Shown here: piece by piece, positions 6,276-12,751 of the stretch | How the letters are laid out: every line of letters begins with the position of its first letter | How positions within the stretch are numbered: position 1 is the first letter of the stretch | Assembly (NCBI GenBank): GCA_035455445.1 | Contig: DATIFC010000112.1 | Location: forward strand, 1-13,509 | Length of the DNA stretch: 13,509 nt | From: AC-32 sp035455445 | GTDB taxonomy: Bacteria; Actinomycetota; Thermoleophilia; Gaiellales; Gaiellaceae | Direction of reading: 5' to 3' | Made by a program: the position numbers and the translations under genes | The notes under the pieces: model-generated | Database searches by the model: none | Seen by the model: the letters and a program-made list of their open reading frames with translations, nothing else | Told to the model about the DNA's origin: nothing

Positions 6276-7916
6276 ATGGTGCAGGCCGACGACCTCGAGC
6301 AGGGCCGAGAGCACGGCGCGGCGGGCTCCTGGGCGAACGCGTACGACTCGCTGAGTCGCGCCGATCGCGCCAGGGCTTTGCGGGGCGAGGACCTCGAGTT
6401 GCTCGCGAGATCCGCGTACATGCTCGGGCGCGACGACGAGTACCGGCGCTCGCTGGAGCGTGCCTACCGTTCGCATCGGGAGACCGGAAACCGGCCACGG
6501 GCCGCGCGGTGCGCCTGGTGGGTCGGCCACAACTTCCTGTTTCGCGGAGATTCGGCGTCTGCCGGCGGCTGGTTCGCCCGCGGCCAGCGGTTGATCGAGC
6601 GGCACGAGGGCGACTGCGTCGAGCGCGGCTATCTGCTGATCCCGGTGCTGCTGCGGCGCGTGGGCGAGGGTGCGTACGACGCGGCGCAGGCGACGGCGGC
6701 CGAGATCGCGGAGATCGGCGAGCGCTTCCGCGACGACGACCTCGTCTCGATTGGCCTGATGGAGCAAGGTCACGCGCTGGTCAGACAAGGACGGGCGGAC
6801 GAGGGCCTCCGCCTGGTCGACGAGACGATGGTGGCCGTCACCGCCGGCGAGCTGTCCCCGATCGTCGCCGGCATCGTCTATTGCAGCACGATCGCGTTCT
6901 GCCGCGACGTCTACGAGCTGCGCCGGGCACGCGAGTGGACGACCGCGCTGACGCGGTGGTGCGCGGAGCAGCCCGAGATGATCGCGCACCAGGGCCTCTG
7001 CCGGGTCCACCGCGCCGAGATCATGACGCTGGGAGGCGCGTGGGCGGATGCTCTCGCCGAGGCCCGCCAGGTCGGCGAGCGCTTCAGCGAGGGCGCCCTG
7101 AACCAGCGGGCGCTCGGACACGCGGCCTACCGCCAGGGAGAGGTGCATCGCCTGCAGGGAAGGTTCCAGGCGGCCGAGGCAGCCTACCGCGAGGCGACGG
7201 AACGCGGGCTGGAGCCGCAGCCGGGCCTCGCGCTCTTGCGGCTCGCTCAGGACGATCGCGAGCGCGCGGCGGCGGCGATCCGGCGCGCCGCCGCCGAGAC
7301 GACGCAGCCGCTAAGGCGCGCGGCGCTGCTTCCTGCGTACGTGAGGATCATGACCGCGTGCGACGACCTCGAGGCGGCAGCCGTCGCCTCCCGGGAGCTC
7401 GAGAGCATCGCAGAGCGGCAGAGAAGCGACCTGCTGGAGGCTGCAGCGGCCGAGGCGAGGGGCGAGGTCGCGCTCGCCGCGGGCGATGCGCATGCGGCGC
7501 TGCGTGCGCTGCGGCGGGCGTGTGAGACATGGCACGAGCTCGAAGCACCGCACGATGCGGCCCGAGCGCGCGTCCTGCTGGCCGTTGCCTGTCGGGCGCT
7601 CGGCGACGAAGACACTGCCGCGTTCGAGCTCGACGCGGCGCGGGCTGTCTTCTCGCGCCTCGGGGCCGCCCCCGACGTCGCCCGGGTCGACATCCTGCGA
7701 GGCGGGGCGGCCGCGACTGAGACACACGGCTTGACGGCCCGGGAGCTCGAGGTACTGCGGCTCGTCGCGGCTGGCAAGAGCAACCGCGAGATCGCGGCTG
7801 CGCTGGTCATCAGCGACCACACGGTGCGCCGCCACCTGCAGAACGTCTTCGCCAAGCTGGGCGTGTCGTCACGGGCGGCCGCGACGGCGTTCGCCGTACA
7901 ACGCCGGCTGTTCTGA
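6276..7916 (+). CDS. LuxR-family transcriptional regulator with TPR-like sensor region
   Basis: The 546-residue protein has two parts. Residues 1 to about 470 are Ala/Arg-rich paired helices typical of tetratricopeptide-like repeats; examples are the GRFQAAEAAYREATERG unit near 295 and the GDAHAALRALRRACETW unit near 410. Residues 484-546 form a C-terminal LuxR/GerE helix-turn-helix with LTARELEVLRLVAAGKSN, EIA-ALVISDHTVRRHLQNVF and KLGVSSR. There is no AAA/ATPase (Walker) segment at the N-terminus, so this is not a full-length LAL/MalT regulator but a TPR-HTH version. The start is ATG 6276; only a weak GAGG lies just upstream, and a near-leaderless transcript is possible. The small 98-residue gene follows 125 bp later and is a plausible target. 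The signal it senses is unknown. Confidence 0.88.
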   Translation: MVQADDLEQGREHGAAGSWANAYDSLSRADRARALRGEDLELLARSAYMLGRDDEYRRSLERAYRSHRETGNRPRAARCAWWVGHNFLFRGDSASAGGWFARGQRLIERHEGDCVERGYLLIPVLLRRVGEGAYDAAQATAAEIAEIGERFRDDDLVSIGLMEQGHALVRQGRADEGLRLVDETMVAVTAGELSPIVAGIVYCSTIAFCRDVYELRRAREWTTALTRWCAEQPEMIAHQGLCRVHRAEIMTLGGAWADALAEARQVGERFSEGALNQRALGHAAYRQGEVHRLQGRFQAAEAAYREATERGLEPQPGLALLRLAQDDRERAAAAIRRAAAETTQPLRRAALLPAYVRIMTACDDLEAAAVASRELESIAERQRSDLLEAAAAEARGEVALAAGDAHAALRALRRACETWHELEAPHDAARARVLLAVACRALGDEDTAAFELDAARAVFSRLGAAPDVARVDILRGGAAATETHGLTARELEVLRLVAAGKSNREIAAALVISDHTVRRHLQNVFAKLGVSSRAAATAFAVQRRLF

Positions 7917-8029
7917 GCTCGCATGGCACGAAACGACCACTCAGCGAGTTGCCCGGAGTTGGCACGACCGTGCGATGCGCCCGCCACGGCAGCCGCCGTA
8001 GGTTCATGGCATCGGTTCGGACGACGAAC

Positions 8030-8035
8030 AGGAGG
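8030..8035 (+). promoter_or_regulatory. Shine-Dalgarno deciding the start of the 98-residue gene
   Basis: AGGAGG sits 6 nt before ATG 8042. It rules out the longer in-frame starts upstream (for example ATG 7949), which precede it and lack any such site. Confidence 0.85.
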
Positions 8036-8041
8036 TTTGCC

Positions 8042-8338
8042 ATGTACGTGGTCGTGCAGCACGAGATCCGGAGCCCGGAGACCGCCTTCTCGCGCGGCGA
8101 GAGGCTGCAGAAGGGCGAGGACGCACCTCCGGGGGTGCGCGTGCTCCAGTTCTACCCCAGCACCGACGGGTCGGCGGTCACCTGCCTGTGGGAGGCCGAC
8201 GCGGTGGCCGAGGTCCAGCGGTACGTCGACGCGGTCCTCGGCGACTCGAGCGTGAACACCTGCTACGAGGTCGACACGGGGCCGGCGTTCGCCGAGCGAC
8301 CTCTTGGTCTCGCGGCAGCGCCGTCGATCGCCGCGTAG
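8042..8338 (+). CDS. small conserved-looking protein of unknown function (98 aa)
   Basis: I do not recognise a characterised family. The protein is soluble, with no signal peptide or membrane helix. It shows an alternating pattern suggesting a ferredoxin-like or dimeric alpha/beta-barrel fold: a strand (YVVVQHEI, 2-9), a helix region (12-25), a strand (VRVLQFYPS, 32-40), a strand (AVTCLWEAD, 45-53), a helix (VAEVQRYVDAVLG, 55-67) and a strand (VNTCYEVD, 71-78), then a Pro/Ala-rich tail. Two cysteines (C48, C74) lie in predicted strands. Similar short proteins with a CLWEAD...YVD..LGD core are, from memory, frequent in actinobacteria. The start is fixed by a near-perfect ribosome site, so expression is probably high. 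It lies between the LuxR-TPR regulator and the sigma factor, which suggests, but does not show, a regulatory or stress link. Confidence 0.75.
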   Translation: MYVVVQHEIRSPETAFSRGERLQKGEDAPPGVRVLQFYPSTDGSAVTCLWEADAVAEVQRYVDAVLGDSSVNTCYEVDTGPAFAERPLGLAAAPSIAA

Positions 8339-8387
8339 GCGGCCCTCCAGGAGACGGAGCGTCCGCTCGCGATGACTTTTCGACGGG

Positions 8388-8397
8388 GGATGCGTCC
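8388..8397 (+). promoter_or_regulatory. GGATGCGTCC element just upstream of the sigma factor
   Basis: The 10-mer ends 11 nt before ATG 8409 and is preceded by GACTTTTCGACG. Its CGTC core is of the kind ECF sigma factors recognise as a -10, so self-activation is an attractive reading. A second exact copy lies upstream of the propeller gene. The proposed role is inference. Confidence 0.35.
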
Positions 8398-8408
8398 GTT
8401 TTCCTAGG

Positions 8409-9380
8409 ATGGCGGTCGTGGCAGGGAAGACGCTCGAGCGTACGCCGGGCTTCGAGGAGCTGGAGCAGCACCGACGCGAGCTGACGGCACATTGCTACCG
8501 GATGCTCGGCTCGCCGTTCGAGGCGGAGGACGCCGTCCAGGAGACGCTGCTGCGCGCCTGGAAGAGCCTCGACCGCTTCGAGGGACGCTCGGCCCTTCGC
8601 TCGTGGCTCTACCGGATCGCGACCAACGTCTGCCTCGACATGCTCGAGGGCCGCGAGCGGCGCGCGCGCCCGATGGACCTCGGGCCGGCCGGCGAGCCGA
8701 TCGTCGAGAACTTGCGCACGCCGGAGGTGCCCTGGCTGCAGCCGGTGCCGGACTCGCTGGTCGCCGACCCGGCCGAGACCGTCGCCTCGCGCGACACGAT
8801 CCGCCTCGCCTTCGTCGCCGCGCTGCAGCACCTCCCGCCCCGGCAGCGCGCCGTGCTGATCCTCTGCGAGGTGCTGCGCTGGCGCGCGAGCGAGGTCGCC
8901 GAGCTGCTCGAGACGAGCGTCGCGTCGGTGAACAGCGCCCTGCAGCGGGCCCGCGCGACGCTGGAGCAGACCGAGCTCTCGCCCGAGACGGGCTTCGAGG
9001 AGCCCGACCGCGAGCTGCTCGAGCGCTACGTGAAGGCGTTCGAGGCCTACGACTTCGACGCGCTCACGTCGCTGATCCGCGAGGACGCGATCCAGTCGAT
9101 GCCGCCGTACGACCTCTGGCTGAGCGGGCGCGACGACATCTTCACGTGGTGGGCCGGGCCCGGCATCGGCTGCAAGGGCTCGCGCGTGATCCCGGTCGTC
9201 TCGTCGAACGGCTCGCCCGCGTTCGGGCAGTACAAGCCGAGCGAGTCCGGCGAGGGCTACGAGCCGTGGGCGCTCCAGGTGCTCGAGCTCTCAGGGGGCG
9301 GGATCGCCGAGCTCACGTTCTTCCTCGACACCGAGACGCTCTTCCCGCTCTTCGGGCTGCCGCCCCGGCTCGACGCGTAG
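8409..9380 (+). CDS. ECF sigma factor, SigG/SigX5-like, with SnoaL-like C-terminal domain
   Basis: The 323-residue protein has a sigma-70 region 2 (about 16-85: RMLGSPFEAEDAVQETLLRAWKS and RSWLYRIATNVCLDML) and a region 4 (about 136-190: LQHLPPRQRAVLILCEVL and VAELLETSVASVNSALQRAR). Residues from about 197 to the end form a SnoaL/NTF2-like domain. This layout is that of the SigG/SigX5 (TIGR02960-type) ECF factors, in which the C-terminal domain rather than a separate anti-sigma factor is thought to control activity. It binds core RNA polymerase and redirects it to specific promoters. Two starts are possible: ATG 8409, or GTG 8418, which has AGGA about 8 nt upstream (overlapping the ATG); I keep the ATG. 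Its last 90 bases overlap an opposite-strand STAS gene. Confidence 0.92.
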   Translation: MAVVAGKTLERTPGFEELEQHRRELTAHCYRMLGSPFEAEDAVQETLLRAWKSLDRFEGRSALRSWLYRIATNVCLDMLEGRERRARPMDLGPAGEPIVENLRTPEVPWLQPVPDSLVADPAETVASRDTIRLAFVAALQHLPPRQRAVLILCEVLRWRASEVAELLETSVASVNSALQRARATLEQTELSPETGFEEPDRELLERYVKAFEAYDFDALTSLIREDAIQSMPPYDLWLSGRDDIFTWWAGPGIGCKGSRVIPVVSSNGSPAFGQYKPSESGEGYEPWALQVLELSGGGIAELTFFLDTETLFPLFGLPPRLDA

Positions 9381-9548
9381 CTCCTCCTCGAGGCCCGTGA
9401 ACCTGATCAGGCAGCACAGGTCGTCCGAGGCATGGCAGAGGCGAAGCTCGAGCCCGACCCGCCTCGCCGCCAGCTGGAGCCGCGCGAGCGCGTCCAGCGC
9501 GGTCGCGTCTGCGGGCAGCGCACGGACGTCGCAGGTGATGCGGAGCAT
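9291..9548 (-). CDS. short STAS-domain-like protein, antisense-overlapping the sigma gene
   Basis: The 85-residue product reads like the C-terminal two-thirds of a STAS (anti-anti-sigma) domain. It has a strand ITCDVRALP (4-12), a loop and helix DATALDALARLQLAARRVG (14-32), a strand LELRLCHAS (33-41), a helix LCCLIRFTGL (44-53) and an acidic tail (54-85). The first strands of a full STAS domain are missing, and the usual phosphorylatable Ser/Thr after Asp would correspond to the D14-A15-T16 area. STAS proteins interact with anti-sigma or sensor proteins. ATG 9548 is the only sensible start, but it lacks a Shine-Dalgarno. The gene ends inside the sigma factor gene, sharing 90 bp with its 3' end. 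The Glu/Arg-rich tail is the antisense of the sigma C-terminus, so only residues 1-56 are independent evidence. Recognition rests on memory of similar actinobacterial STAS proteins. Confidence 0.68.
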   Translation of the reverse strand: MLRITCDVRALPADATALDALARLQLAARRVGLELRLCHASDDLCCLIRFTGLEEELRVEPGRQPEEREERLGVEEERELGDPAP

Positions 9549-9574
9549 CGTCAGACAAGACGGTCTCGTGCCCT

Positions 9575-9606
9575 GGAACTCATCGGCGGGCGGGCCGATG
9601 AGTTCC
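9575..9606. repeat. perfect 13-bp inverted repeat between divergent STAS and MFS genes
   Basis: GGAACTCATCGGC (9575-9587), a 6-nt spacer GGGCGG, then the exact complement at 9594-9606. It lies 26 bp upstream of the STAS start and 47 bp upstream of the MFS start, in a 105-bp divergent gap. It could be an operator for a dimeric regulator or an RNA hairpin in the MFS leader. Confidence 0.75.
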
Positions 9607-9653
9607 GGCGGGAGCGGAAGTCCAACCACCAGGACCTCGTTCGAAAGGAGCTG

Positions 9654-11093
9654 ATGGCACTCGACCACCGCACCCGCTGGCTCGCCCTCTACGTCCTCTG
9701 TCTCGGTGACCTGATGATCGTCCTCGACGCGACGATCGTGAACGTCGCCCTGCCCTCGATCCGCGCCGACCTCGGCTTCACCGAGGAGTCGCTCGCCTGG
9801 GTCGTGAACGCCTACCTGCTCACCTTCGGCGGCTTCCTGCTGCTGGGCGGCAGGCTCGGCGACCTCTTCGGGCACCGGCGACTGTTCCTCGGCGGGATCG
9901 CGCTCTTCACGGTGGCCTCGCTCGCGTGCGGGCTCTCGACCACGCAGGGCCTGTTGATCGCCGCGCGCTCGGTGCAGGGGCTCGGCGGCGCGGTGGTCTC
10001 GGCGGTGGCGCTCTCGCTGCTGATGGTGCTCTTCCAGGAGCCGGCCGAGCGGACGAAGGCGATGGGCTTCTTCGGCTTCGTGATGGCCGGCGGCGGCAGC
10101 ATCGGCGTGCTGCTCGGCGGCGTCCTCACGGACACGCTCAGCTGGCACTGGATCTTCCTCGTCAACATCCCGGTCGGGATCACGGTGTTCGCGCTCAGCC
10201 TGCCGCTGCTCCCGGGCGACCGCGCGGCCGCCGAGAGCCGCGGACGGGTCGACGTCGCCGGCGCGGTGACGGTGACGGCGGCGCTGATGCTCGCGGTCTA
10301 CGCGATCGTGAACGGCAACGGCAACGGCTGGCTCTCGGCGGAGACGCTCGGGCTGCTCGCGGCCGCGGTCGTGGTGTTCGCGATCTTCCTGACCGTCGAG
10401 TCGCGCGTCGCCGCGCCGCTCGTGCCGCTGGGCCTCTTCCGGCGGCGGAACCTCTCCGTCGCGAACGGCGTCGGGGTTCTCTGGGCGGCCGGCATGTTCG
10501 CCTGGTTCTTCTTCGCCGCCCAGTACCTCGGCCTCGTGCTCGGCTACGACCCGCTCCACGTCGGGCTCGCGTTCCTGCCCGCGAACGTCATCATGGGCGC
10601 GTTCTCGCTCGGCCTGTCGGCGCGCCTCGTCATGCGCTTCGGCACGCGGATCCCGATCGGCGTCGGCATGGGCCTCGTCACGCTCGGGCTGCTGCTGTTC
10701 GCCCGGGCTCCCGTCGACGCGAGCTTCTGGGTCGACGTGCTGCCCGCCATGATCGTGCTCGGGGTCGGCGTCGGCATGGCGATGAACCCGGTGTTGATGG
10801 CGGCCATGAGCGACGTGGAGCCGAGCGAGTCGGGGCTCGCCTCGGGCGTCGTCAACACGGGCTTCATGATGGGCGGCGCGCTGGGCCTCGCCGTCCTCGC
10901 GAGCCTCGCGGCCTGGAAGACCGGCGGCGAGACGACCGCGACCGCGCTGAGCGCCGGGTACCAGCTCGCGTTCGTGGTCGGCGGCGTGTTCGCGGCCCTG
11001 GCGGCCGGGCTGGCCGTGGCGCTGCTGCGCGACCGGCCGCTGCAGCCGCACGGCGAGCCGGCGCCGGCGCTCGCCGCCGCCGAGGCCGACTGA
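9654..11093 (+). CDS. MFS transporter, DHA2 (EmrB/QacA) family, 14 helices
   Basis: The 479-residue inner-membrane protein is a probable proton-driven multidrug or metabolite exporter. Visible signatures are LDATIVNVALPSI (TM1, about 24-36), GGRLGDLFGHRRLFL (motif A, after TM2), ARSVQGLGGAVVSAVALSLL (TM4) and GVLLGGVLTDTLSWHWIF (motif C, TM5). Length and hydrophobic pattern fit 14 transmembrane segments. Unlike the first MFS gene in the window, this one has an intact N-terminus. AAAGGAG directly precedes the start, with only CTG between it and ATG 9654, a rather tight spacing. The oxidoreductase gene follows after 18 bp and is probably co-transcribed. A perfect inverted repeat in the leader suggests local regulation. 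The substrate is unknown. Confidence 0.93.
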   Translation: MALDHRTRWLALYVLCLGDLMIVLDATIVNVALPSIRADLGFTEESLAWVVNAYLLTFGGFLLLGGRLGDLFGHRRLFLGGIALFTVASLACGLSTTQGLLIAARSVQGLGGAVVSAVALSLLMVLFQEPAERTKAMGFFGFVMAGGGSIGVLLGGVLTDTLSWHWIFLVNIPVGITVFALSLPLLPGDRAAAESRGRVDVAGAVTVTAALMLAVYAIVNGNGNGWLSAETLGLLAAAVVVFAIFLTVESRVAAPLVPLGLFRRRNLSVANGVGVLWAAGMFAWFFFAAQYLGLVLGYDPLHVGLAFLPANVIMGAFSLGLSARLVMRFGTRIPIGVGMGLVTLGLLLFARAPVDASFWVDVLPAMIVLGVGVGMAMNPVLMAAMSDVEPSESGLASGVVNTGFMMGGALGLAVLASLAAWKTGGETTATALSAGYQLAFVVGGVFAALAAGLAVALLRDRPLQPHGEPAPALAAAEAD

Positions 11094-11111
11094 CCTCGAT
11101 AGCCTGCGGGC

Positions 11112-11822
11112 GTGCGCGCGCTCGTCAAGGAGAAGCGGGAGGTCGCCAAGGGCACGCTGCTGGCCGTCTTCGAGCTGCAGGGCGAGGAGGTCGACTTCCG
11201 GCCGGGCCAGTACTTCTGGGTCGAGCTGCCCGACCGCGGCCACGAGGACGAGAAGGGCCTGCGCCGCCACATCTCCGTCGTCACGTCGCCGACCGAGCGC
11301 GGCGTCCTCGGCCTCTGCACGCGCCTGCGCGACACGGCGTTCAAGAAGACGCTCGCCGAGCTCGAGGTCGGCGACGAGGTGGACGTCGAGCCGCCGAAGG
11401 GGGACTGGCAGCTCCCGGAGGACACGAGCCGCGAGTACGTCTTCGTCGCCGGCGGGATCGGGATCACCGTCTTCCGCTCGATGCTGCGCTACATCCGCGA
11501 CACCGGCGAGCCCTACCGCGTGACGCTCGTCTACTCGAACCGCGACCGCGAGTCGACGCCGTTCCTGGACGAGCTGCAGGAGCTGGAGGGCGCCCTGCCG
11601 GGCTTCCGGCTCGTGCTGACGATGACCCAGGACGAGGGGTGGGAGGGCGAGACACGCTACATCGGCGCCGACCTGCTGCGCGACCACCTCGACGGCGAGC
11701 TCGCGGGCTATACGTACCTGATCGCGGGGCCGCCGCCGATGGTCGAGGCGGTGACCCAGGCGCTCGCCGACGCGGGCGTCCCGCAGGAGCAGCTGCTCCC
11801 CGACCGCTTCAGCGGCTACTAG
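11112..11822 (+). CDS. FNR-like FAD/NAD(P)H oxidoreductase, minimal two-domain form
   Basis: The 236-residue soluble flavoprotein belongs to the ferredoxin-NADP reductase superfamily. The FAD domain (1 to about 100) contains FRPGQYFWVELP and the flavin motif RRHIS (51-55, in place of R-x-Y-S). The nicotinamide domain (about 105-236) contains VAGGIGITVFRSML (112-125) and the C-terminal IAGPPPMVEAV (204-214), which contact NAD(P)H. The chain ends in DRFSGY with a terminal aromatic residue near the flavin. There is no [2Fe-2S] or globin domain, so electrons must go to a separate partner that is not obvious in this window. The start is GTG 11112, 18 bp after the MFS stop and without a clear Shine-Dalgarno, which fits translation as the second gene of an operon. 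Confidence 0.9.
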   Translation: MRALVKEKREVAKGTLLAVFELQGEEVDFRPGQYFWVELPDRGHEDEKGLRRHISVVTSPTERGVLGLCTRLRDTAFKKTLAELEVGDEVDVEPPKGDWQLPEDTSREYVFVAGGIGITVFRSMLRYIRDTGEPYRVTLVYSNRDRESTPFLDELQELEGALPGFRLVLTMTQDEGWEGETRYIGADLLRDHLDGELAGYTYLIAGPPPMVEAVTQALADAGVPQEQLLPDRFSGY

Positions 11823-12016
11823 AGAAGGGCCTGGCGAGACTCGACTCGTCGCCGGGGCGCGATGGTCGTTCCGAGGCGAGGACGCAGGGAGCGTTCGCAG
11901 CCGGAGGCTACGGGCGCGACCGAGGACGCCGCAGCGGGGCGAGCAGCGCGTTCCGGCGGCTCAGATGGTGTCTCGTCGAACCCCTCCTAGTCCGGCCCAC
12001 CGTGTAGAACCGCCGG

Positions 12017-12751
12017 GTGAACCTGATCTGGGTCACCCTGGCCGCGCTCGTGACGGCGCTCGCGACGGGCCTCGGGGCGATCCCGTTCGCGTTCGTCGCC
12101 GATATGAGCCGCCGCTGGCTCGGGATCTCGAACGCGATCGCGTCCGGGTTCATGCTCTCGGCGAGCGGCGCGCTGGTGATCGAGGGGGCGATCCGCGGGG
12201 TCCCGCGGGTCGCGGCCGGCGCGGTCACGGGCGCCGCGTTCATCTTCGCCACACACCGGCTGCTGGGCCACCAGGAGCTCGAGTTCGGCGAGCTGCGCGG
12301 AGCGGACGCGATGAAGGCCGTGATGATCATCGCGGTGATGACGCTGCACTCCTTCAGCGAGGGCGTCGGCGTGGGCGTCTCCTACGGCGGCGGGGCCGAG
12401 CTCGGCGTGTTCATCACGATCGCGATCGCGATCCACAACATCCCGGAGGGGCTCGCGATCAGCCTCGTGCTCGTGCCGCGAGGAGCGAGCGTCCGCTCGG
12501 CGGCGTGGTGGAGCGTGTTCTCGAGCCTGCCGCAGCCGCTCGTCGCCGCGCCCGCGTTCCTGTTCGTGGAGGAGTTCAAGCCCTTCCTGCCGGTCGGGCT
12601 CGGGTTCGCCGGTGGGGCGATGATCTGGCTCGTGCTCGCCGAGCTGCTCCCGGAGGCGCGGGGGGAGCTGAGCACGGGGCGCCTGGTCGTCTGGCTCGGC
12701 GGCTCGCTGGTCGCGATGTCGCTGCTGCAGCTCGCGCTGCTCGGTCACTGA
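12017..12751 (+). CDS. ZIP-family divalent metal transporter
   Basis: The 244-residue membrane protein has about eight hydrophobic segments. It carries the two hallmark ZIP metal-site motifs: HSFSEG in TM4 (H111, E115) and HNIPEG in TM5 (H140, N141, E144). A further acidic residue occurs in AELLPEA near 211. ZIP proteins bring zinc and often iron, manganese or cobalt into the cytoplasm; the sequence does not decide which. The start is GTG 12017, with only a GCCGG stretch before it, so initiation is weakly supported but no better site exists. The 194-bp gap before it shows no gene. It ends facing the P-type ATPase gene, with the two stops overlapping by 7 bp. Confidence 0.92.
   Translation: MNLIWVTLAALVTALATGLGAIPFAFVADMSRRWLGISNAIASGFMLSASGALVIEGAIRGVPRVAAGAVTGAAFIFATHRLLGHQELEFGELRGADAMKAVMIIAVMTLHSFSEGVGVGVSYGGGAELGVFITIAIAIHNIPEGLAISLVLVPRGASVRSAAWWSVFSSLPQPLVAAPAFLFVEEFKPFLPVGLGFAGGAMIWLVLAELLPEARGELSTGRLVVWLGGSLVAMSLLQLALLGH

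Noticed and set aside
7962..7973. GCACG-AC-CGTGC mini-hairpin between the LuxR and 98-residue genes
   Set aside because: The 5-bp stem with a 2-nt loop is too short to be a terminator or a convincing operator.
9549..11687. Very long open minus-strand frame antisense to the second MFS gene and the oxidoreductase
   Set aside because: Its translation is a low-complexity run of Arg, Glu, His and Ala with no domain, as expected from the antisense of GC-rich coding DNA. Only its last 85 codons (9291-9548) look like protein and were kept.
11833..11853. Imperfect inverted repeat after the oxidoreductase gene
   Set aside because: Only short interrupted arms (GGC, GAC) pair. That is too weak to call a terminator. 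The rest of the 194-bp gap 11823-12016 shows no gene or strong structure.
9926..12007. Long plus-strand frame across the MFS and oxidoreductase genes
   Set aside because: It is Arg/Ala/Gly-rich with no motif, and it overlaps two genes that carry full family signatures in another frame.
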